Part shown: positions 22,690-36,012 of the stretch, piece by piece
How the letters are laid out: every line of letters starts with the position of its first letter
Position numbering within the stretch: the first letter of the stretch is position 1
From: Ochotona curzoniae
Lineage: Eukaryota; Chordata; Mammalia; Lagomorpha; Ochotonidae
Length of the DNA stretch: 64,000 nucleotides
NCBI RefSeq assembly: GCF_017591425.1
Contig: NW_024467083.1
Span: 15,305,001-15,369,000 of the forward strand
Reading direction: 5' to 3'
Position numbers and translations under genes: made by a program
The notes under the pieces: generated by a model
What the model was told of the DNA's origin: nothing
The model's input: only the letters and a program-made list of their open reading frames with translations
Database searches by the model: none

Positions 22690-24558
22690 TTTTCTTGACA
22701 CAATTCAAGCTTAGATATAATGTTCATATTTGAAACGTCAGTGTTTATATTCCCTGAAAAATTCCCAAGAAATAAAAATCTTAACCTCCCCAAAACCTGA
22801 CATAAACAGCAAAAATGACTTTCAACAGCTTTCTAACCCCATAAAATGTAAGCAAATACTTAACTAATTTCTTCCCTGGTCCATAGATATTTCTCCCTGA
22901 TATTGTGTAACAAAATATGGTTGTTATAACACATGTACTTATGTGTTGTATTATATTCAATAATGTTGATTAGATGAATGAATGAAATTATCAATCTATA
23001 TTACTTCACTGGGCAGAGAGACCAGTTCCTTGCCCCAATTGTGGTAGCAACAGATTGGAAAGCATCAGGCAGCCCTGGGGCTAGCTAAACTCGCCAAGCT
23101 CTCTGAGAAGGAAATGAGTGACAAAAACACTAGAGGCAGATGTTTGGAAATTGAAACTAATCTAAGCTGAGGAAGCTCTAATCACCAAACTGTTAATTCA
23201 TCATCACTTCACCTCCAACCAAAACCATTTTTAACTAAAGAAAAACAATGGGAGGACGGAATGAAAAGCAGAAAAGAAATGGTTTAGGACCACACCTGTG
23301 CTTCAGTCAAAATCAGTCATTACTATCTGAATGCTCATTGCTGAGATGTCCAAATTTTCATTTGAATAAACTTCCTATGGCAGCAAACAAGCAATGTTCA
23401 AACACTATTGGATAAGCATATTGATCAGACAAATCAATTCTAAACACATTATTTTCTAATTGACCTCATAAATCATCTCCTGAGAAATACACTGACCTCT
23501 AACCTTAGCGAATTTTGTTTATCTGCCTCACAAGACCAACCACATGTCAGGTTAAGAAAGATCAGGTAATGATTTTTCTCAGCATCATTCTCTTTTTCAG
23601 AAATATTGTAAGTATTTAGCAAATACTTTTTGCATTATTTATGAAATAGTGGAGCTCTGAAAGCATAATATCAAAAAAGTTCTAATTATACATTACAATT
23701 TAGTTATAATACATTTTTTGTTTCTTTCAAAGGCACAGAGACCAATATCTTTCAAAAATAAATTAACTAAACAAAACATAATAACTTATAAATTTGCTAT
23801 AAACTTTACTATCCAGTTTTTTCATAGTAAGATGTGGATATGTTAAGAAATCTGTGTAATAATTGATTGGGCATTTGCTTTTCTGTTCACAATACCTTAC
23901 TGCATAGTAAAATTAACAAAAGACCATTACAAAAACTATGTGTTTCAACTCCGAGCATTATAATACTCAGATCCAATCTGATAATATAAAACCAGTTAGA
24001 AGTATTTATTCACTATATAGTGTTTAATGCCCCCCTATATAACTCTATTTTAAGCTTTTTGATTTTGTCATATAGTATAAATACTTAGGTATTCATTTTC
24101 TGATGTTCTAGGAACAAAGTAATTTTTGCCAGCTGATCTTCATTATTCTAAGCATTTCCTTTCCCATTAAGAGAAAAGCAAAGAGAATGAAATTTAAATC
24201 AGATTTTGTTACTTTATTATAATGCCAATAGAAAATCATGTGTGGGTTAAGGTTGAGAAATATAGTAAAAATGCAGTTTCTCAATTATCTGTGGATTTCA
24301 ATTATCCAGAGATCCCTCTCTTTTATTAGAATAAATAGCATGAGTTAATGTAACTTTTTGTTTAGAATTTAAATCTTGCCATGCTCAACTTCATTATCTG
24401 GAACCAGATTTTCATTTCCAGAGACTGAAGAGATTTTAGAAAATTATATTGTTGTTACTTTTCTTCATTTCTTTGAAAAAGCTGACACAAAGCTTTCATG
24501 CATTGGCATAATAAAACAGAAAAATTGTCAAGTAGCTTCTTTTTAGCACTTTACTGAT
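22690..24558. other. Unassigned AT-rich DNA
   Basis: No gene, RNA or repeat that I can support. Confidence 0.4.
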
Positions 24559-24571
24559 TACAAGATTTATA

Positions 24572-24911
24572 TATATATATTTTTTTTTAAAGATTTATTT
24601 TTATTATTTTCTCATTGGAAAGGCGGATATACAGAGAGGAGAGACAGAGAGGAAGGTCTTCCGTCCGATGATTCACTCCCCAAGTGAGCGCAACGGCCGA
24701 TGCTATGCCGATCCGAAGCCAGGAGCCTCTTCCGGGTCTCCCACGCGGGTGCAGGGTCCCAAAGCTTTTGGGCTGTCCTCTGCTGCTTTCCCGGGCCACA
24801 GGCAGGGAGCTGGAAGGGAAGCGGGGCTGCTGGGATTAGAACCGGCGCCCATATGGGATCCCGGGCGTGCAAGGTGAGGACCTTAACCACTTGCGCCACC
24901 GCGCCGGGCCC
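24572..24911 (-). mobile_element. Young full-length CSINE, antisense
   Basis: A complete copy with a perfect 13-bp TSD, TACAAGATTTATA, at 24559-24571 and 24912-24924. CpG sites such as CGCGGGTGCAGG and GCGCCGGGCCC are intact, indicating a recent insertion. It shares the CCCTGCCTGTGGCC variant with 10634 and 11274. Confidence 0.97.
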
Positions 24912-25369
24912 TACAAGATTTATATTTTATCCCCTCCCTAAAACATAGTGGTTATAAATTTTTAAAATATTTGAGATGCAACAATAGACACTAACACACA
25001 GTTTTATAATATGTATTATCTATATAGATAATCACAAACTATAATAACCATATCTTGAAAGAAATTTCTAAACTTAAATTATTAAATATAAACACTGTAC
25101 AAAAGTTTATAAGTTCTTGGAATAAATGCTCAATGCTAATAAAGGGCATCACATCATCTTATTAGATTATTTTTTTAAAGACTTGTTGTATTTGCAGGAC
25201 AGATTTTTCCGGGGAACGGGGGGAGATGTTGGAGGGAAGTAAGAGAAAAGATATGAGCCAAGGATTTGATCATGGGCCTTGAAGTTATCTTTTTGAACTT
25301 CAGTTTATTTAGGGGTAAATAGGGTATGATACTTTGTTGTAACAAAATAATTAAACTATAAGAGTGTTT

Positions 25370-25700
25370 TTTAAAGTTTGTGGAAGAGCCTATATTGTGG
25401 CACAGGTTTCATCACAGTGCTGATTTAAGCATTCTGACTCTAATTCCACTGTCAATCCAGCTCCATAATAACATGCCTGTGAAGCTCTTACGTGCCTCCA
25501 TTGTGGGAGACCTACATGGAGCTCCTGCTTCCTGGTCCCTGGCTTCATCCTGGACCAGCTACAATTGCCTTAGACACTTGGGGAGTGAGCCATCAAATGA
25601 TCACTCTCTCTCACACATTCTCTATCTCTCTCTCTCCTTGTTTCTCCCTCTGCCTCCACCATTCTGCATCTCTCTACATTTTAAATAAATCCCTAAAACA
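25370..25700 (+). mobile_element. Old CSINE
   Basis: Sense copy of an old subfamily: GTGGCACAGG near the start, GTGGGAGACCTACATGGAGC, TCCTGGCTTCATCCTGGACC-like text, ACTTGGGGAGTGAGCCATCA, a long CT-rich stretch and TTTTAAATAAAT. Overlapping frames of 102 and 166 residues are artefacts. Confidence 0.85.
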
Positions 25701-26500
25701 TAGGGTTTATCAAAAATGGAATGTTTTTGTACAAAAAAATACACTACATGCAAAATTTTTCATAATCCCTTACTCCCCATTTTGTGTAAACATCTCTGCT
25801 GAAAAATCATCTCAGAAGTCAATTCCTATAACACATTTCAAATTTGGTCCTCCCTTCTACCTCTTTCATCTAACACCACAATACAACTTCCTTACTGGTT
25901 GTAATAGCCCTATCATAACTGTTCTCACTGCCTCTAATATTTTTTTTTTTAATTCTGTCACTGCTCCTAAAGAGATTTCTTTTAAGAGATAGTCATGTGT
26001 CCCTCTACGAAAGAAACCTTACCATACCTTAGCACTTAAAGCCAATGTGCTCTAATTCACAGCTTATTCATTCTCTGTACCTCCATGTATCTCCTTTCTC
26101 TCATCCTTCACCCAAACACACATTCTAAATCACACAATGTATAACAACAAGCTTTGAACTTCCTTAATCACAGACTTTGTTGGCACTCTTCTCACTGCCC
26201 CAAGCATTCCTCCTTCTCTCTATGCAAACTGAACTCCTGATATAAAGAGGCACTCAGTTCTCAAATTTCAGTCCTTTATAGGTTTTTCCAGACATTGATT
26301 TATCTCAACCTCCCAGTATTCCTCTGCTATTTTGGGTACCATCTATTGGCTAGTGCACTACATCAGTGCTGCCTAAGTGTATGTGAATAGTACTTGAGTT
26401 GACAAGTATTATGGGAGTCATGGATGATTTTCTAATACAATAATGGCATGGAAGATGCTGGGCTTTTCAATTTCTTACTAATGATCTAAAAAGATCCTCA
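25701..26500. other. Unassigned
   Basis: AT- and CT-rich DNA with no recognised feature. Confidence 0.4.
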
Positions 26501-26504
26501 TGGT

Positions 26505-26846
26505 GGACCAAGCACAAGGGCCTAGTGATTAAAGCCTTCGCCTTTTGAACGCAGCAGAATCCCATATGGGCACCAGTTCTAATCCCAGCAGCCCCTCTTC
26601 CCATCCAGTTCCCTGCTTGTGGCCTGGGAAAACAGTTGAGGTTGGCCAAAGCTTTGGGATCCTGCTCCCATATGGGAGAACCAGAAGCTCCTTCCTCCTG
26701 CCTTTGAATAGGCTCAGCTCTGGCTGTTGCAGCCACTTGGGGACTGAATCATTGGACAGAAGATCTTCTCTGTCTCTCTTCCTCTCTGTACATCTGCCTT
26801 TCCAAAAATAAATAAATAAATAAATAAATCTTCAAAAAAAAAAAAA
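26505..26846 (+). mobile_element. CSINE with (AAAT)n tail
   Basis: Full-length sense copy: ATCCCATATGGGCACCAG, CTGCTTGTGGCCTGGGAAAA, ACTTGGGGACTGAATCATTG and a tail of AATAAATAAATAAATAAAT followed by an A run. Divergence is moderate. Confidence 0.94.
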
Positions 26847-26849
26847 GAA

Positions 26850-29800
26850 GTCAGAGGGGATAATAGCAAGAAGTGACATTTTCAATACCACAGTTCAATC
26901 AGAACAAGCTACTATTAGTCTACAATTTCCATGTGAATGCTGAGTAATTGTGTCAGCTTTCTCTTTTTATCACAAATTGAACTGTATTATTTGGACCTTT
27001 TAATAATTATAAATAAGAACTATGGTTATTTATTTCAAGTAAATGACTCTTATCTTAATCATTTCCAGTCTTTTATCTAAGACCCCATAGTCTCTGCACT
27101 CTGAATCGCTTAACCCAGCACTTAATTTAAATATGAGCTTATAATTGCATTTCTGTAAATAAAAAAGAATCTTTCTTTTTTTGTAATACCAACTAATCTA
27201 GAATGAACTAATAGATAACAGGTTGTTGATAATTGCATCTGGATTGGCTCAATCTCTCAATTTCTAAATGTTATAGTCACGGATGAGTTGGTTACACAAT
27301 ATGAAAATAAGAAGGGACTTTAGCCCACCTCACAGAAGCCAACCAAGTGACTTTCAAAAAGTAGTAAGTTCATGGCAGAAGAAACAATTCACAACATTAA
27401 AATATTCTTTTCTGCTTCACCTAAGGGACACTATAAAAATTGGTGGAAGATTCAGAAATTCTATGTAAATCTATATATTGTAGCTTCAAAAGAGAAAGTA
27501 CTGAAGATGACATTGAAAGTCTACTGTTCCAAAATTAGGAAACAACAGAAGCTTATTGTTCTAAAAAAAAAAGCATAAAAGAGGTTAAAATTAAATAAAT
27601 CATATGATATCACAGTAAAAAAAAGTCCCTTCTTAGCATTGTGTTTCACAGCTAATCATGAATTCAGATATTGAATTTATTTTCTGAAATAATCTATCCC
27701 ACCTAAGTATATATTGAAGGTAATGTATAACCTCCATAAAAAGAACCTAATTGCAAGCAAGAAAATAGTCTTTATGCATAATATGAATTGAGCTATTAAT
27801 TAAAGTCATGTTTTTCTGAAGCCCAGGACTAAGGTTCTTACATATTTAAAGTGGCAATTAACTGTTCAAAATTAAAGTAAAACAAAAGTTCTTGTGAGTT
27901 TAAGTAACTTCATCCAATCCATGGCTTTTTTTCACCTTAGGTTACCCCTGAAGAAAAATTAAACTGTTCTGCTCCCTCCTCACTGTGATTGCCAGCTTAT
28001 TTAAAAGGATGGCTTATAGCACTTTAAGTCAGACCAGGGATCAGCATGATTCCGTCTCTTTCCTCCATTGCTTGTTGGCAAATCTCTCTTACCACTAAAA
28101 CCAATGTGGTTTCAATTCAATCCCTCATGCCACTGACTCCTACCCTTTGAAAGGTAACTTCGGAAGGCATTAGATCATTTTGACAAGGGATAATAATTCA
28201 TCTCAATATACCCTCCAGATCCGTTAAATAAGCGAGAATAAGGTGGTTGTTTCTTTTGTGCTGCAATTCAGCACCTAATTTGGACAAAGCTAACTTAAAG
28301 ATACAGCAATTGAATGCCACCTGCTGTTCTTTGTGACAGCATCCTCTGCCCCTTGACGCTGGAGAGCATAGCACTGTCACCCAGTAACTAGACAATCCAG
28401 CAAGTTCAGGGTGTATTAATGAGGGTACCATAGTCTGAGAATTTATATTGTACTTGAATGAAAAGAGTAAAAGCTAATAAACCTCCGTGTCCAAATGCAT
28501 GTTTGCAAAATTATCAAATCACAGTGATTTTTCTGTGTTAATGAGAGTAATTGCCTTTCTAGTATCAGCCATAGCTTCGTTTTGTGATTTTTGGATGTAA
28601 GTTAAAGCAAACTATGATTCTTAGGGTTACATGGGTGGGGAAAGGATTTTTTGTGTCTAACCTACAAGGAAATGACATACCATGAACATTCTTTTAGGAA
28701 TCCTGCCCAACTCAATCAGCAAGAAGCTCTCTTCTGTAGGTACCTAATGATCTATTATTCAAGGCAAAATGATGTGAGCTTTACGTTTTATCACTTATTA
28801 TTCAGACCAACTGTCTCATGACTATGGAACAACTCGGCCCTGAGAAACATTGGCTGTTTTTCTCTTCCATTTCAATTGTGAAAGTCAATTAAATTTGAAT
28901 TTAAAAAGGATTTAACCATTTTATAAAATTAGCTATCATGGCCTGCTGACTAGGTGATTAAAAACAGAAACTAGTTAATAAGGAACTATGTTTTAAATTG
29001 AAATCAAAGCCACATACAGCCTCCCCATCAGGAATAAATACAGGTTTGAAGGAACAAACACAGGACATTATACTTTCTTATCTCTGGGAATGCTCTTTTG
29101 AAAAACAGATGCACACAGAAGAAAAGGGGTAAAACCTATTACCAATCCAGGACACGATACAGTAACTAAATCAAGCAGGAGAAAATAAGTGGGTTGGGAT
29201 TTATTTTTATAATATAGGAATGGAGATTATTTTTACTTTAAAAGGAAACATGACTCTAATCTAACGCAGCAGTTGATTTACCCTGAGTGTTCGTATTCTG
29301 TGGACAGCTTCCAATGACCAAGTTAAAGGGAAATTCACACAGTTTGTAAATACAATAATATATACAAATCTGCACTTTGTACCTTTAGAGAAAAAAATTT
29401 ACAGAAATACCCAGGGATCTTGTGATGATGCATTGGATTAATTCACCAGCCTCTAACACTAGTTTCTGAGAAACCAAGTCTCTAAACTGACATAGGCGAA
29501 AGCAGTGATATATTGGATTAATTCTGTGTCCCCTCACTTTCATTTTAGGTCCAGTGTGTTTCAATGGACATTTGTCTCCATCACAGCCAAGTCACAGCAA
29601 GCATTTGCTTTGTCAGTTCATTTGCTCAAATACCACTCAAATTAAGGAATGCTTAGAGAGTACAGTGCCCAAAGCGGCCCAAGTGATTTTTTTCTTGTAG
29701 TGTTACAGAATCCTACTTGTGTAGTTCTCTCCTCCTCCAATCCATGCATGTCCTTAATGTGATAATGCAGCATCCTCTTTCTCTTTCCAGCCTCAATTAA

Positions 29801-29915
29801 TTTATGTAAAGTATAAAATGTTATTTTGTGGTAGACATCAGATTTTGAAATTTCCTACTTTTCCTTCCTCTGAAACCATTCTTTGTGTTAAGTAGCACCT
29901 CAATTATAGATTGTT
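26850..29915. other. Unassigned AT-rich DNA
   Basis: About 3 kb without a recognised repeat or a supported gene. The lack of young repeats makes it one of the better places in the window to look for conserved non-coding sequence, but conservation cannot be seen from one genome. Confidence 0.4.
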
Positions 29916-29919
29916 GATG

Positions 29920-30170
29920 AGCTGGTTAAGTCATAGACCACAACACTGGCATTCGTTGTGAGCACTGGCTTGCATGTTTGGGCCTCTGATTTGGAAGATC
30001 TCAAAGGAGTTCCCAGCTCCTAGCTTCAGCCTGTCCCAACCTGGCCACTGCGGCCGTTTTGAGTAGTGAACCAGCACATAGAAGATATTGCTTGCTCTCC
30101 TTCTCTTCCTTCTTGTTCTCTTCCTCTCTCTAACTTTGCTTCTCAAATAAAGTAAAGCTTTATTTTAAAA
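29920..30170 (+). mobile_element. Old CSINE, partial
   Basis: Sense copy with AGCTCCTAGCTTCAGCCTG, ACTGCGGCCGTTTTGAGTAG, TGAACCAGCACATAGAAGAT, a CT-rich stretch and CTCAAATAAAGTAAAG before an A run. Confidence 0.8.
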
Positions 30171-30174
30171 AAAA

Positions 30175-30785
30175 GCTTCCAAAATTCTCTGATTTTGATC
30201 AGCATGAACATAAGTTTATTATGCACAATTAACAGATTAAAGAAAAAACAAATTGTGACAATTTCTATGATTGCTTTTCTTAAGAAACTAGCTATAATGT
30301 AATTAATATTTCAAGACTGTGAAAGTATATATGTATAATATTTCACACAATCTTCACATCAAAATGAAGTGATGCAATTATTAATTTCTACATAAACTTA
30401 CATGTGAAGAGTCTGCCCCTTTAACAGATTAAGTAACTCACTCAAAGTCACATAACTACTAAATGCCAAGTTGAGATTTCAACCAAGTTTAGCCAATGTA
30501 TATGCTTTCCCAAATCATCTTGTTCTCCAGAGAAAAAGAAATTGTAGTTTACAAACAATAAGACATAAGATCGATCAGTGATAACAAACTGCATACAATT
30601 CTTATGATCCACTAGGTGTTGCTGCACAGTAAAACAAGTAGTAGGTATCTACATGAAATATGCATGTCATTACATTTAGAAAAAAAAGAGATGAATGTTT
30701 TTACCTACTGGATAAAATATTGGTTAACAAACTGATTTTCCAGGACGGTGTCTTTATGAAACAAGTTAAACTGATATCAGCATCC
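30175..30785. other. Unassigned AT-rich DNA
   Basis: No supported feature. Confidence 0.4.
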
Positions 30786-31015
30786 CGCTATGAGTAATCC
30801 TTTGCTCCTGGGTCCAGCATTTGCAATAATGCTACAAATAGGGGATCTAGAAAGATTTCCAAAGTTCCTACCTTTGATTTGGCCCTGCCTTAGCTGTTGC
30901 AACCATTTGAGAAGTGAACCAGTGTATGAAAGAAGTCTGTCTTCTTCTGTTTCTTTAATTTTATGTTTAACATATCAAACTGAAGAAAAAGTGGGAACAA
31001 GGAAAAAGAAAAATA
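30786..31015 (+). mobile_element. Old CSINE remnant
   Basis: The 3' half in sense: TTTGATTTGGCCCTGCC, TAGCTGTTGCAACCATTTGA, AGTGAACCAGTGTATGAAAG and a decayed CT-rich stretch. Heavily diverged. Confidence 0.65.
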
Positions 31016-31049
31016 GAAGGAAAGCAAGCAACCAAAGTAGCTAACTCAT

Positions 31050-31290
31050 ATGCCATAACAGAATACCTGGGTTCTAGCCTGGGCTCTATCTCTATTCCTG
31101 TGAGCATAAGCCCTGGGATGTAATAGATAATGCAACAAGTAGCTGGTTTGCGGCTACTTAATGGGACATCTGGGTTGAATTCTTATTTCCCAGGTTCAGC
31201 TTGGTTCAGACTCAGCCAATGATGGCATATCAGGAGTTAATCAATGGATGAAAACTCTGTAGCTATCTGGCTATCTTTTTCTGCCTTAAA
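31050..31290 (+). mobile_element. Old CSINE remnant
   Basis: Diverged sense copy: ACCTGGGTTCTAGCCTGGGC, GGTTCAGCTTGGTTCAGACT, a CAGGAGTTAATCAATGGATG segment and a weak CT-rich end. It is a second old fragment directly after the one at 30786. Confidence 0.6.
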
Positions 31291-31302
31291 AATGAGAGAG
31301 GG

Positions 31303-31600
31303 GGGCTCAGTGCAGCAGCCAAGTGGCTAAAACCTTGACTTGAATACGCCAGGATCCCATACAGGCGCTAGTTCATGTTCTGGCTGCCCGACTTCCCATT
31401 CAGCTCCCTGCTTGTGGCCTGGGAAAGCAGCAGAGAGCAGCCCAAAGCCTTGGGACCCTGCACCCATATGGGAAACCATAGGAAGCTTTAGTTCAGCTCT
31501 GGCCATTGCAGCCAATTGGAGAGTGAATCATCAGATGGAAGATCGTCCTCTCTGTCTCTCCTCCTCCAAGTAAACCTGAATTTGCAACAAAAAATTTTAA
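31303..31600 (+). mobile_element. CSINE with TSD
   Basis: Sense copy from GGGGCTCAGTGCAGC to a tail of AACAAAAAATTTTAAAAAA. The TSD is AAAAATGAGAGAG before the element and AAAAATGAGAAAGAG after it, imperfect by one base. It is inserted next to the antisense L1 end that follows. Confidence 0.92.
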
Positions 31601-31611
31601 AAAATGAGAAA

Positions 31612-32010
31612 GAGATTGGCTGATTTCACTAAGCATAATAGTTTCCAGCTGGGACCATTTTGTTGCAAATGGTAAAATTTCTTCCTTGTTTGTGGCTGAA
31701 CAGTGTTCCATGGAGAAAATGGGTCTTTATCCATTCATCTGTTGATGGGCATCTGGATTAGTTCCATATCTTAGCTATTGTGAATTGAGCTGCTATGAAC
31801 ATGGGGTGGCAGATTACTCTCTCAAATGCAAATTTTATTTCATTTGGATATATTCCCAGGAGTGGAATAGATTGGTCATATGTTACATCTGTTTTTACTT
31901 GTCTGAGGAATCTCTATATTGACTTTCATGGTGACTGTAATGGTTCCCAAGAACAATGAATTAGGGTAACTTCCTCCACATATTTGCCACCAAAAGGACA
32001 AATATCAGAC
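31612..32010 (-). pseudogene. L1 ORF2 C-terminus, antisense
   Basis: Plus-strand reversed L1 order: TTTCCAGCTGGGACCATTTT, AACAGTGTTCCATGGAG, TTATCCATTCATCTGTTGAT, TAGCTATTGTGAATTGAGC, TGGATATATTCCCAGGAGTG and GGTCATATG. It covers the extreme ORF2 C-terminus and is interrupted by frameshifts. Confidence 0.85.
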
Positions 32011-32476
32011 ATTCTTCCTAATAAGCAGCAAGTAATATATAAAATAGTCTATATATAATATCTTATATAATATATTTTATATATATTAGCTCTACAAGAG
32101 AAATTAGCGCACTGGGAAATAATGCATGCAAATGTAATGTTTCTTTATTCCAAATTAATAGTAGAATCCCCGTTAATATATATGATTATACTGTTATGCT
32201 ACATTACATTATTTTCTTCTTTTTTCTATACTAGTAATGTAATGATACATTTATATCTGAAAGCTGAGTTTGTAATTATAAAATGAATGGCTATCCCAGT
32301 GTAATAAAGAGGGGGCAAATAACAAGAAGGAATTATATGCAAGAAGGATGAGGGGGATGGGAATGATAATCCCCTATGCTTCTAAACCTGCAGCATGGAA
32401 AAAAACAACTAAATATGTTTTACATTTAAAAATTGAAAATAAGAGAGAAAGAAACATAAACAGAAGACAGGAAAGA
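32011..32476. other. AT-rich, includes degenerate (TA)n tract
   Basis: A TATA-rich stretch occupies about 32030-32095. The rest is unassigned. Confidence 0.5.
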
Positions 32477-32477
32477 A

Positions 32478-32797
32478 GAGTGATGGCTCAGTTGACTAAT
32501 CCTCCAACTCCAAGTGCCAAGTGCCAACATCCCACTTGGGCACCAGCTTGTGTCCTGGTCACTCTGCTTCCCAATCAGCTCCCCGCTTATGGCCTAGGAA
32601 AGCAGTAGAGAATGGATCAAGCCTTGGGACTCTACATCCACATGGGAGACCCAGAAGAAGCTCCTGGCTCCTGGCTTCAGATCAGCCCATATCCTGCTGC
32701 TGTAGCCATTTGGGAAGTGACCCAGCAGATGGAAGATCTTTCTCTCTGTCTCTCCTTTTCTCTGTAAATCTGTCTTTCTAAGGAAGATAAATAAATA
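32478..32797 (+). mobile_element. CSINE
   Basis: Sense copy: GATGGCTCAGTTGACTAATC, CCTCCAACTCCAAGTGCC, GCCTAGGAAAGCAGTAGAG, CACATGGGAGACCCAGAAGA and the tail AAGATAAATAAATAAATAC. The head (CTCAGT..GACTAATCCTCC) differs from the CATCGG-type copies and resembles the CTAATCCTCC head of another CSINE lineage. Confidence 0.88.
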
Positions 32798-33101
32798 AAT
32801 ACTTAGAAGAACATAAGGGCAAAACATTGTGAACTTCCTGCAATTATGGTTTCATCAGACATACATAAGCCCATTTTTAACATCTCTCTTCTTGAGAGCA
32901 TAAAATCCACACAGGCAATCGACATTCATTTTTTAAGCATAGATGCCAAGAGGGAAAGTGGTTCCAATCATATTTTCATTCTAGATTCTGGCCAATGTCA
33001 ATTCAAGCTTCTAGGTTGACCAAGAATGAGCTGCAAACCTCTTTGATCTCATGGATAATTATAAGCAAAATACTGTGTTTTGAACTTGGATTCTCTGAAG
33101 T

Positions 33102-33435
33102 TTTTTTTTTAAGATTTATTTTATTTTTATTGGAAAGACAGATTTACAGAGAGAAGGAGAGTCAAAGAGAAAGATAATCGACCCACTGGTTCACTTGTGG
33201 TCCAAGAGGCCACAACAACCAGAGCTGAGCTGATCCACATCCAGAAACTTCTTCTGGTTCTGACCCCCGAGCAGGTACACGATCCCAAGGCATTGGGCTA
33301 TCCTCCATTGCTTTCCCAGGCCACAAGCAAGGAGCTGAAAGGGAAATGGAGCAGCCAGGACACACCCTGATGCCCATATAGGATTCTGGTACATGCGAGG
33401 TAAGGATTTAACCACTGAGTCATCGCACCAGGCCA
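33102..33435 (-). mobile_element. CSINE, antisense
   Basis: From a T run at 33102 to a terminal CGCACCAGGCC. Short direct repeats TCTGAAG (33095-33101 and 33437-33443) are consistent with a decayed TSD. Includes GAGCAGGTACACGATCC and CATATAGGATTCTGG. Confidence 0.92.
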
Positions 33436-33443
33436 TCTGAAGC

Positions 33444-35965
33444 ATTTTAAATCAAGGCCTGAAAAATCCTGCACATATGAATGCATGAATTTTACAATGA
33501 ACACTTTGAAAGGAAGTTAGTTGTTATAAAATGTGAAATGAGAGACTATTTAGACATTTGGCTATTATAAAAGATTTCTTGGTCAATAGAACATAATAAG
33601 GAAACAAAGTCAAGAGCTACACAAAATTATATGAAAGAAACAAGGCAGTATCTAGTGAAGAAAAAAATGAATTGCTCAGGAAAAGTTCTGCCAGTGTGAT
33701 ATGTTGAAAAAGCTCTTGAGGAAGAGTCTATTTTCCTATATACTGCACATATTATCTTATATAATCCATGTAAATCTTGAAGTGTTCCTTTATTTTTGTT
33801 AAAGTAAATAATCCTAATCCATTTAAAAATATATATGTGTTTGTACAATTAATGCAAGAGGTTAGGAAAGACTTCAGTGTGTATTGTAAAATGTTTGATA
33901 AATACAGCTTTATGAAACATGACTACCTACTAAATTTAAGTGGACTTTAACTCAGTAATGGCAAAAACAAATGATTGATATTATTTACAACAGGTAACAT
34001 GAATTCTACTATGTAACTTGGAATTTGTGTTCCCAAAACTACAATTTCCAAAAATCCATAGCATGGTTGGTAACTAAAATCAGACCTCTATTCTTAGCTG
34101 AAATTTCAATAGTTTAAATGGTTTTTGCCAGCCTCTGCTACATAAAAGCATGCAGAGAGCCATTTGGCTACTGTCTTAATTTTATATTGTTTTGTCGGTT
34201 TTCCTTAGCTTTATTTAGCTATGTAGGTCTACTGGCCACTAGCTTTACAAAATTAGGTCCATGCTTCACTCTGTTAACAGAGCTTCACAGTGACGTATTC
34301 CCTGATAGCCTTCAGGAAATGCTGGAAAGAAGAAAATAAGCACTTCAGCCATAAAGTGATATATCCACTCAGAATAACTGGCCCAGATAAGTGGGCTCTG
34401 AAATGGGAAATGATGAGCTTTCCCTTCATTAGGTAGACCTACAGGAGACCTTACCTTCAGTCTCTTTGCCTCTTTGTTTAACAACGTAAAGAGTTTTCTT
34501 AAGAACTTGTTAGAGAACATACCGGTGGATGGAGGACAGCTCCAACTGTGTTTAATGCACGTTTACTGAAAGCTGGGGTCATCCATTATGCTGTGAATAG
34601 GGTAAGGTACACACCTTAGTCTGTCAAGTTTATTTAGACAAAATATGCATGAGGTTAATGAGAATTATGGAGAATTTCTTCATGCTGTTTTTGTGAGGAA
34701 TTAAAATTAGAGGGAAGAAAGATTAAAGCCAACATGATTTCCATTTATTTTTCAGTACTGCACAGTTGAGTGTGAGTAGTGAGAGTAGGGGATATTTAAC
34801 TTAGCCTCAGGAAGCCACGATTATAGTCTTAACTCTTAAATTAATTTCATATCTGGAAAAGTTGGAAAAAGTATCTGAACGAAATTTTCAATTATAACAC
34901 TGTATCTCTGTTAACTTATATTTGTGCTAACTAGAAGAGAAACCTCTGTTGCTCATCTTTTGGCCAGTTCCAGCGATATTTCTATTCTACATCCATCCAA
35001 GGTCAAATACAGAGTCTAAATTAGGGCATTTCCCAAAGACAAACAGCATGAGGCATGTTCAACATCAGTTATTCAGGACACACCAAAGGCATTTTCTAAA
35101 ATTTATCCTTGAGCAGAGACTAAAACTGCCCTCTATTTTCAGATCTCCCTTTTTTCAATGTTTTATAATCTGAAAACTGTGGAGGAGAGAATCACTCTTT
35201 TTTTTCATTCAGTATGATGCCATGACAACCAGTTGAAATGTAAAAGATTGTCACGTCAACAGTTGTTTGGTACATGATGTCTGTTTGACTGATTTTTATG
35301 TATAATTTGTTCAGTAGTTAAAGCATGTTGAATCAAGAATTTTAACTGTTTATTTCATCAGATACAAATCAATTTTTGAATATATCTCATTTTTATTTGG
35401 ATTTTCCCAGTAGCCTCTGGCCTACCAAGAGAGCAACTATTACAATATTTATTTTACAAATGAAGTTGCAAGTGAGATTTATGTCATAAACATTTAACTA
35501 TAATGATTAATCTGCTCTTCTGTGTGAAACAAGAAAATATAATCTTTTGCATATCAAATTATAATGCTTAAATTTTGCTTGACCCAAATAAGGTGTTTAG
35601 TAAATTATATTCAATATGGTTTTGTTATTTTGCATCATCAACGATGCAGTTTCACCTGCCTGCTGGATTATTGTCCTCCTACACATAAACTTACGTTGAA
35701 CACTCATTCTCTTGGACAGTCTAAATCCTAGGTAAACAGAATTCTTTTCCATTTAGTAGGCAGTTTGGGTCTCCATTACTTTGGTCAAAATAGACATTGT
35801 CCTTATAATACAACAAATTAAGACTATGTAAATTTCTTGACTAATGCTGCAAAGATATTGAGTCTTAAGAAAATCATTTAATCAGGATCACTTGTTGGAA
35901 AGTTGTAATCAGGAGACAGATATATGTGTATAGCACTTCAAAGTCTTTACTTTAAACCATTTTTC
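33444..35965. other. Unassigned AT-rich DNA
   Basis: About 2.5 kb with no recognised repeat or supported exon. Confidence 0.4.
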
Positions 35966-35977
35966 GAAGTATATTTC

Positions 35978-36012
35978 GGTTCCATTGTGTAATGGTTAGC
36001 ACTCTGGACTCT
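35978..36012 (+). pseudogene. tRNA-Gln-CTG (5' half): 5' half of tRNA-Gln(CUG), tailless retropseudogene
   Basis: Thirty-five nucleotides, starting GGTTCCATTGTGTAATGGTT and running on through AGCACTCTGGACTCT, match the 5' half of mammalian tRNA-Gln(CUG) with one mismatch (T for G at position 9). The match stops inside the anticodon loop, after C34-U35. The insert is bounded exactly by perfect 12-bp direct repeats GAAGTATATTTC (35966-35977 and 36013-36024). There is no 3' half, CCA or poly(A). It cannot be a functional tRNA gene, because the 3' half and the B box are missing. It is best read as a retroposed tRNA half. Confidence 0.96.

Noticed and set aside
25492..25992. 166-codon plus-strand frame
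   Set aside because: Half of it is an old CSINE and the rest is CT-rich low-complexity sequence.
35978..36012. Functional tRNA-Gln gene
   Set aside because: Only the 5' half is present. The T-arm, B box and acceptor 3' strand are missing and flanking DNA is unrelated.
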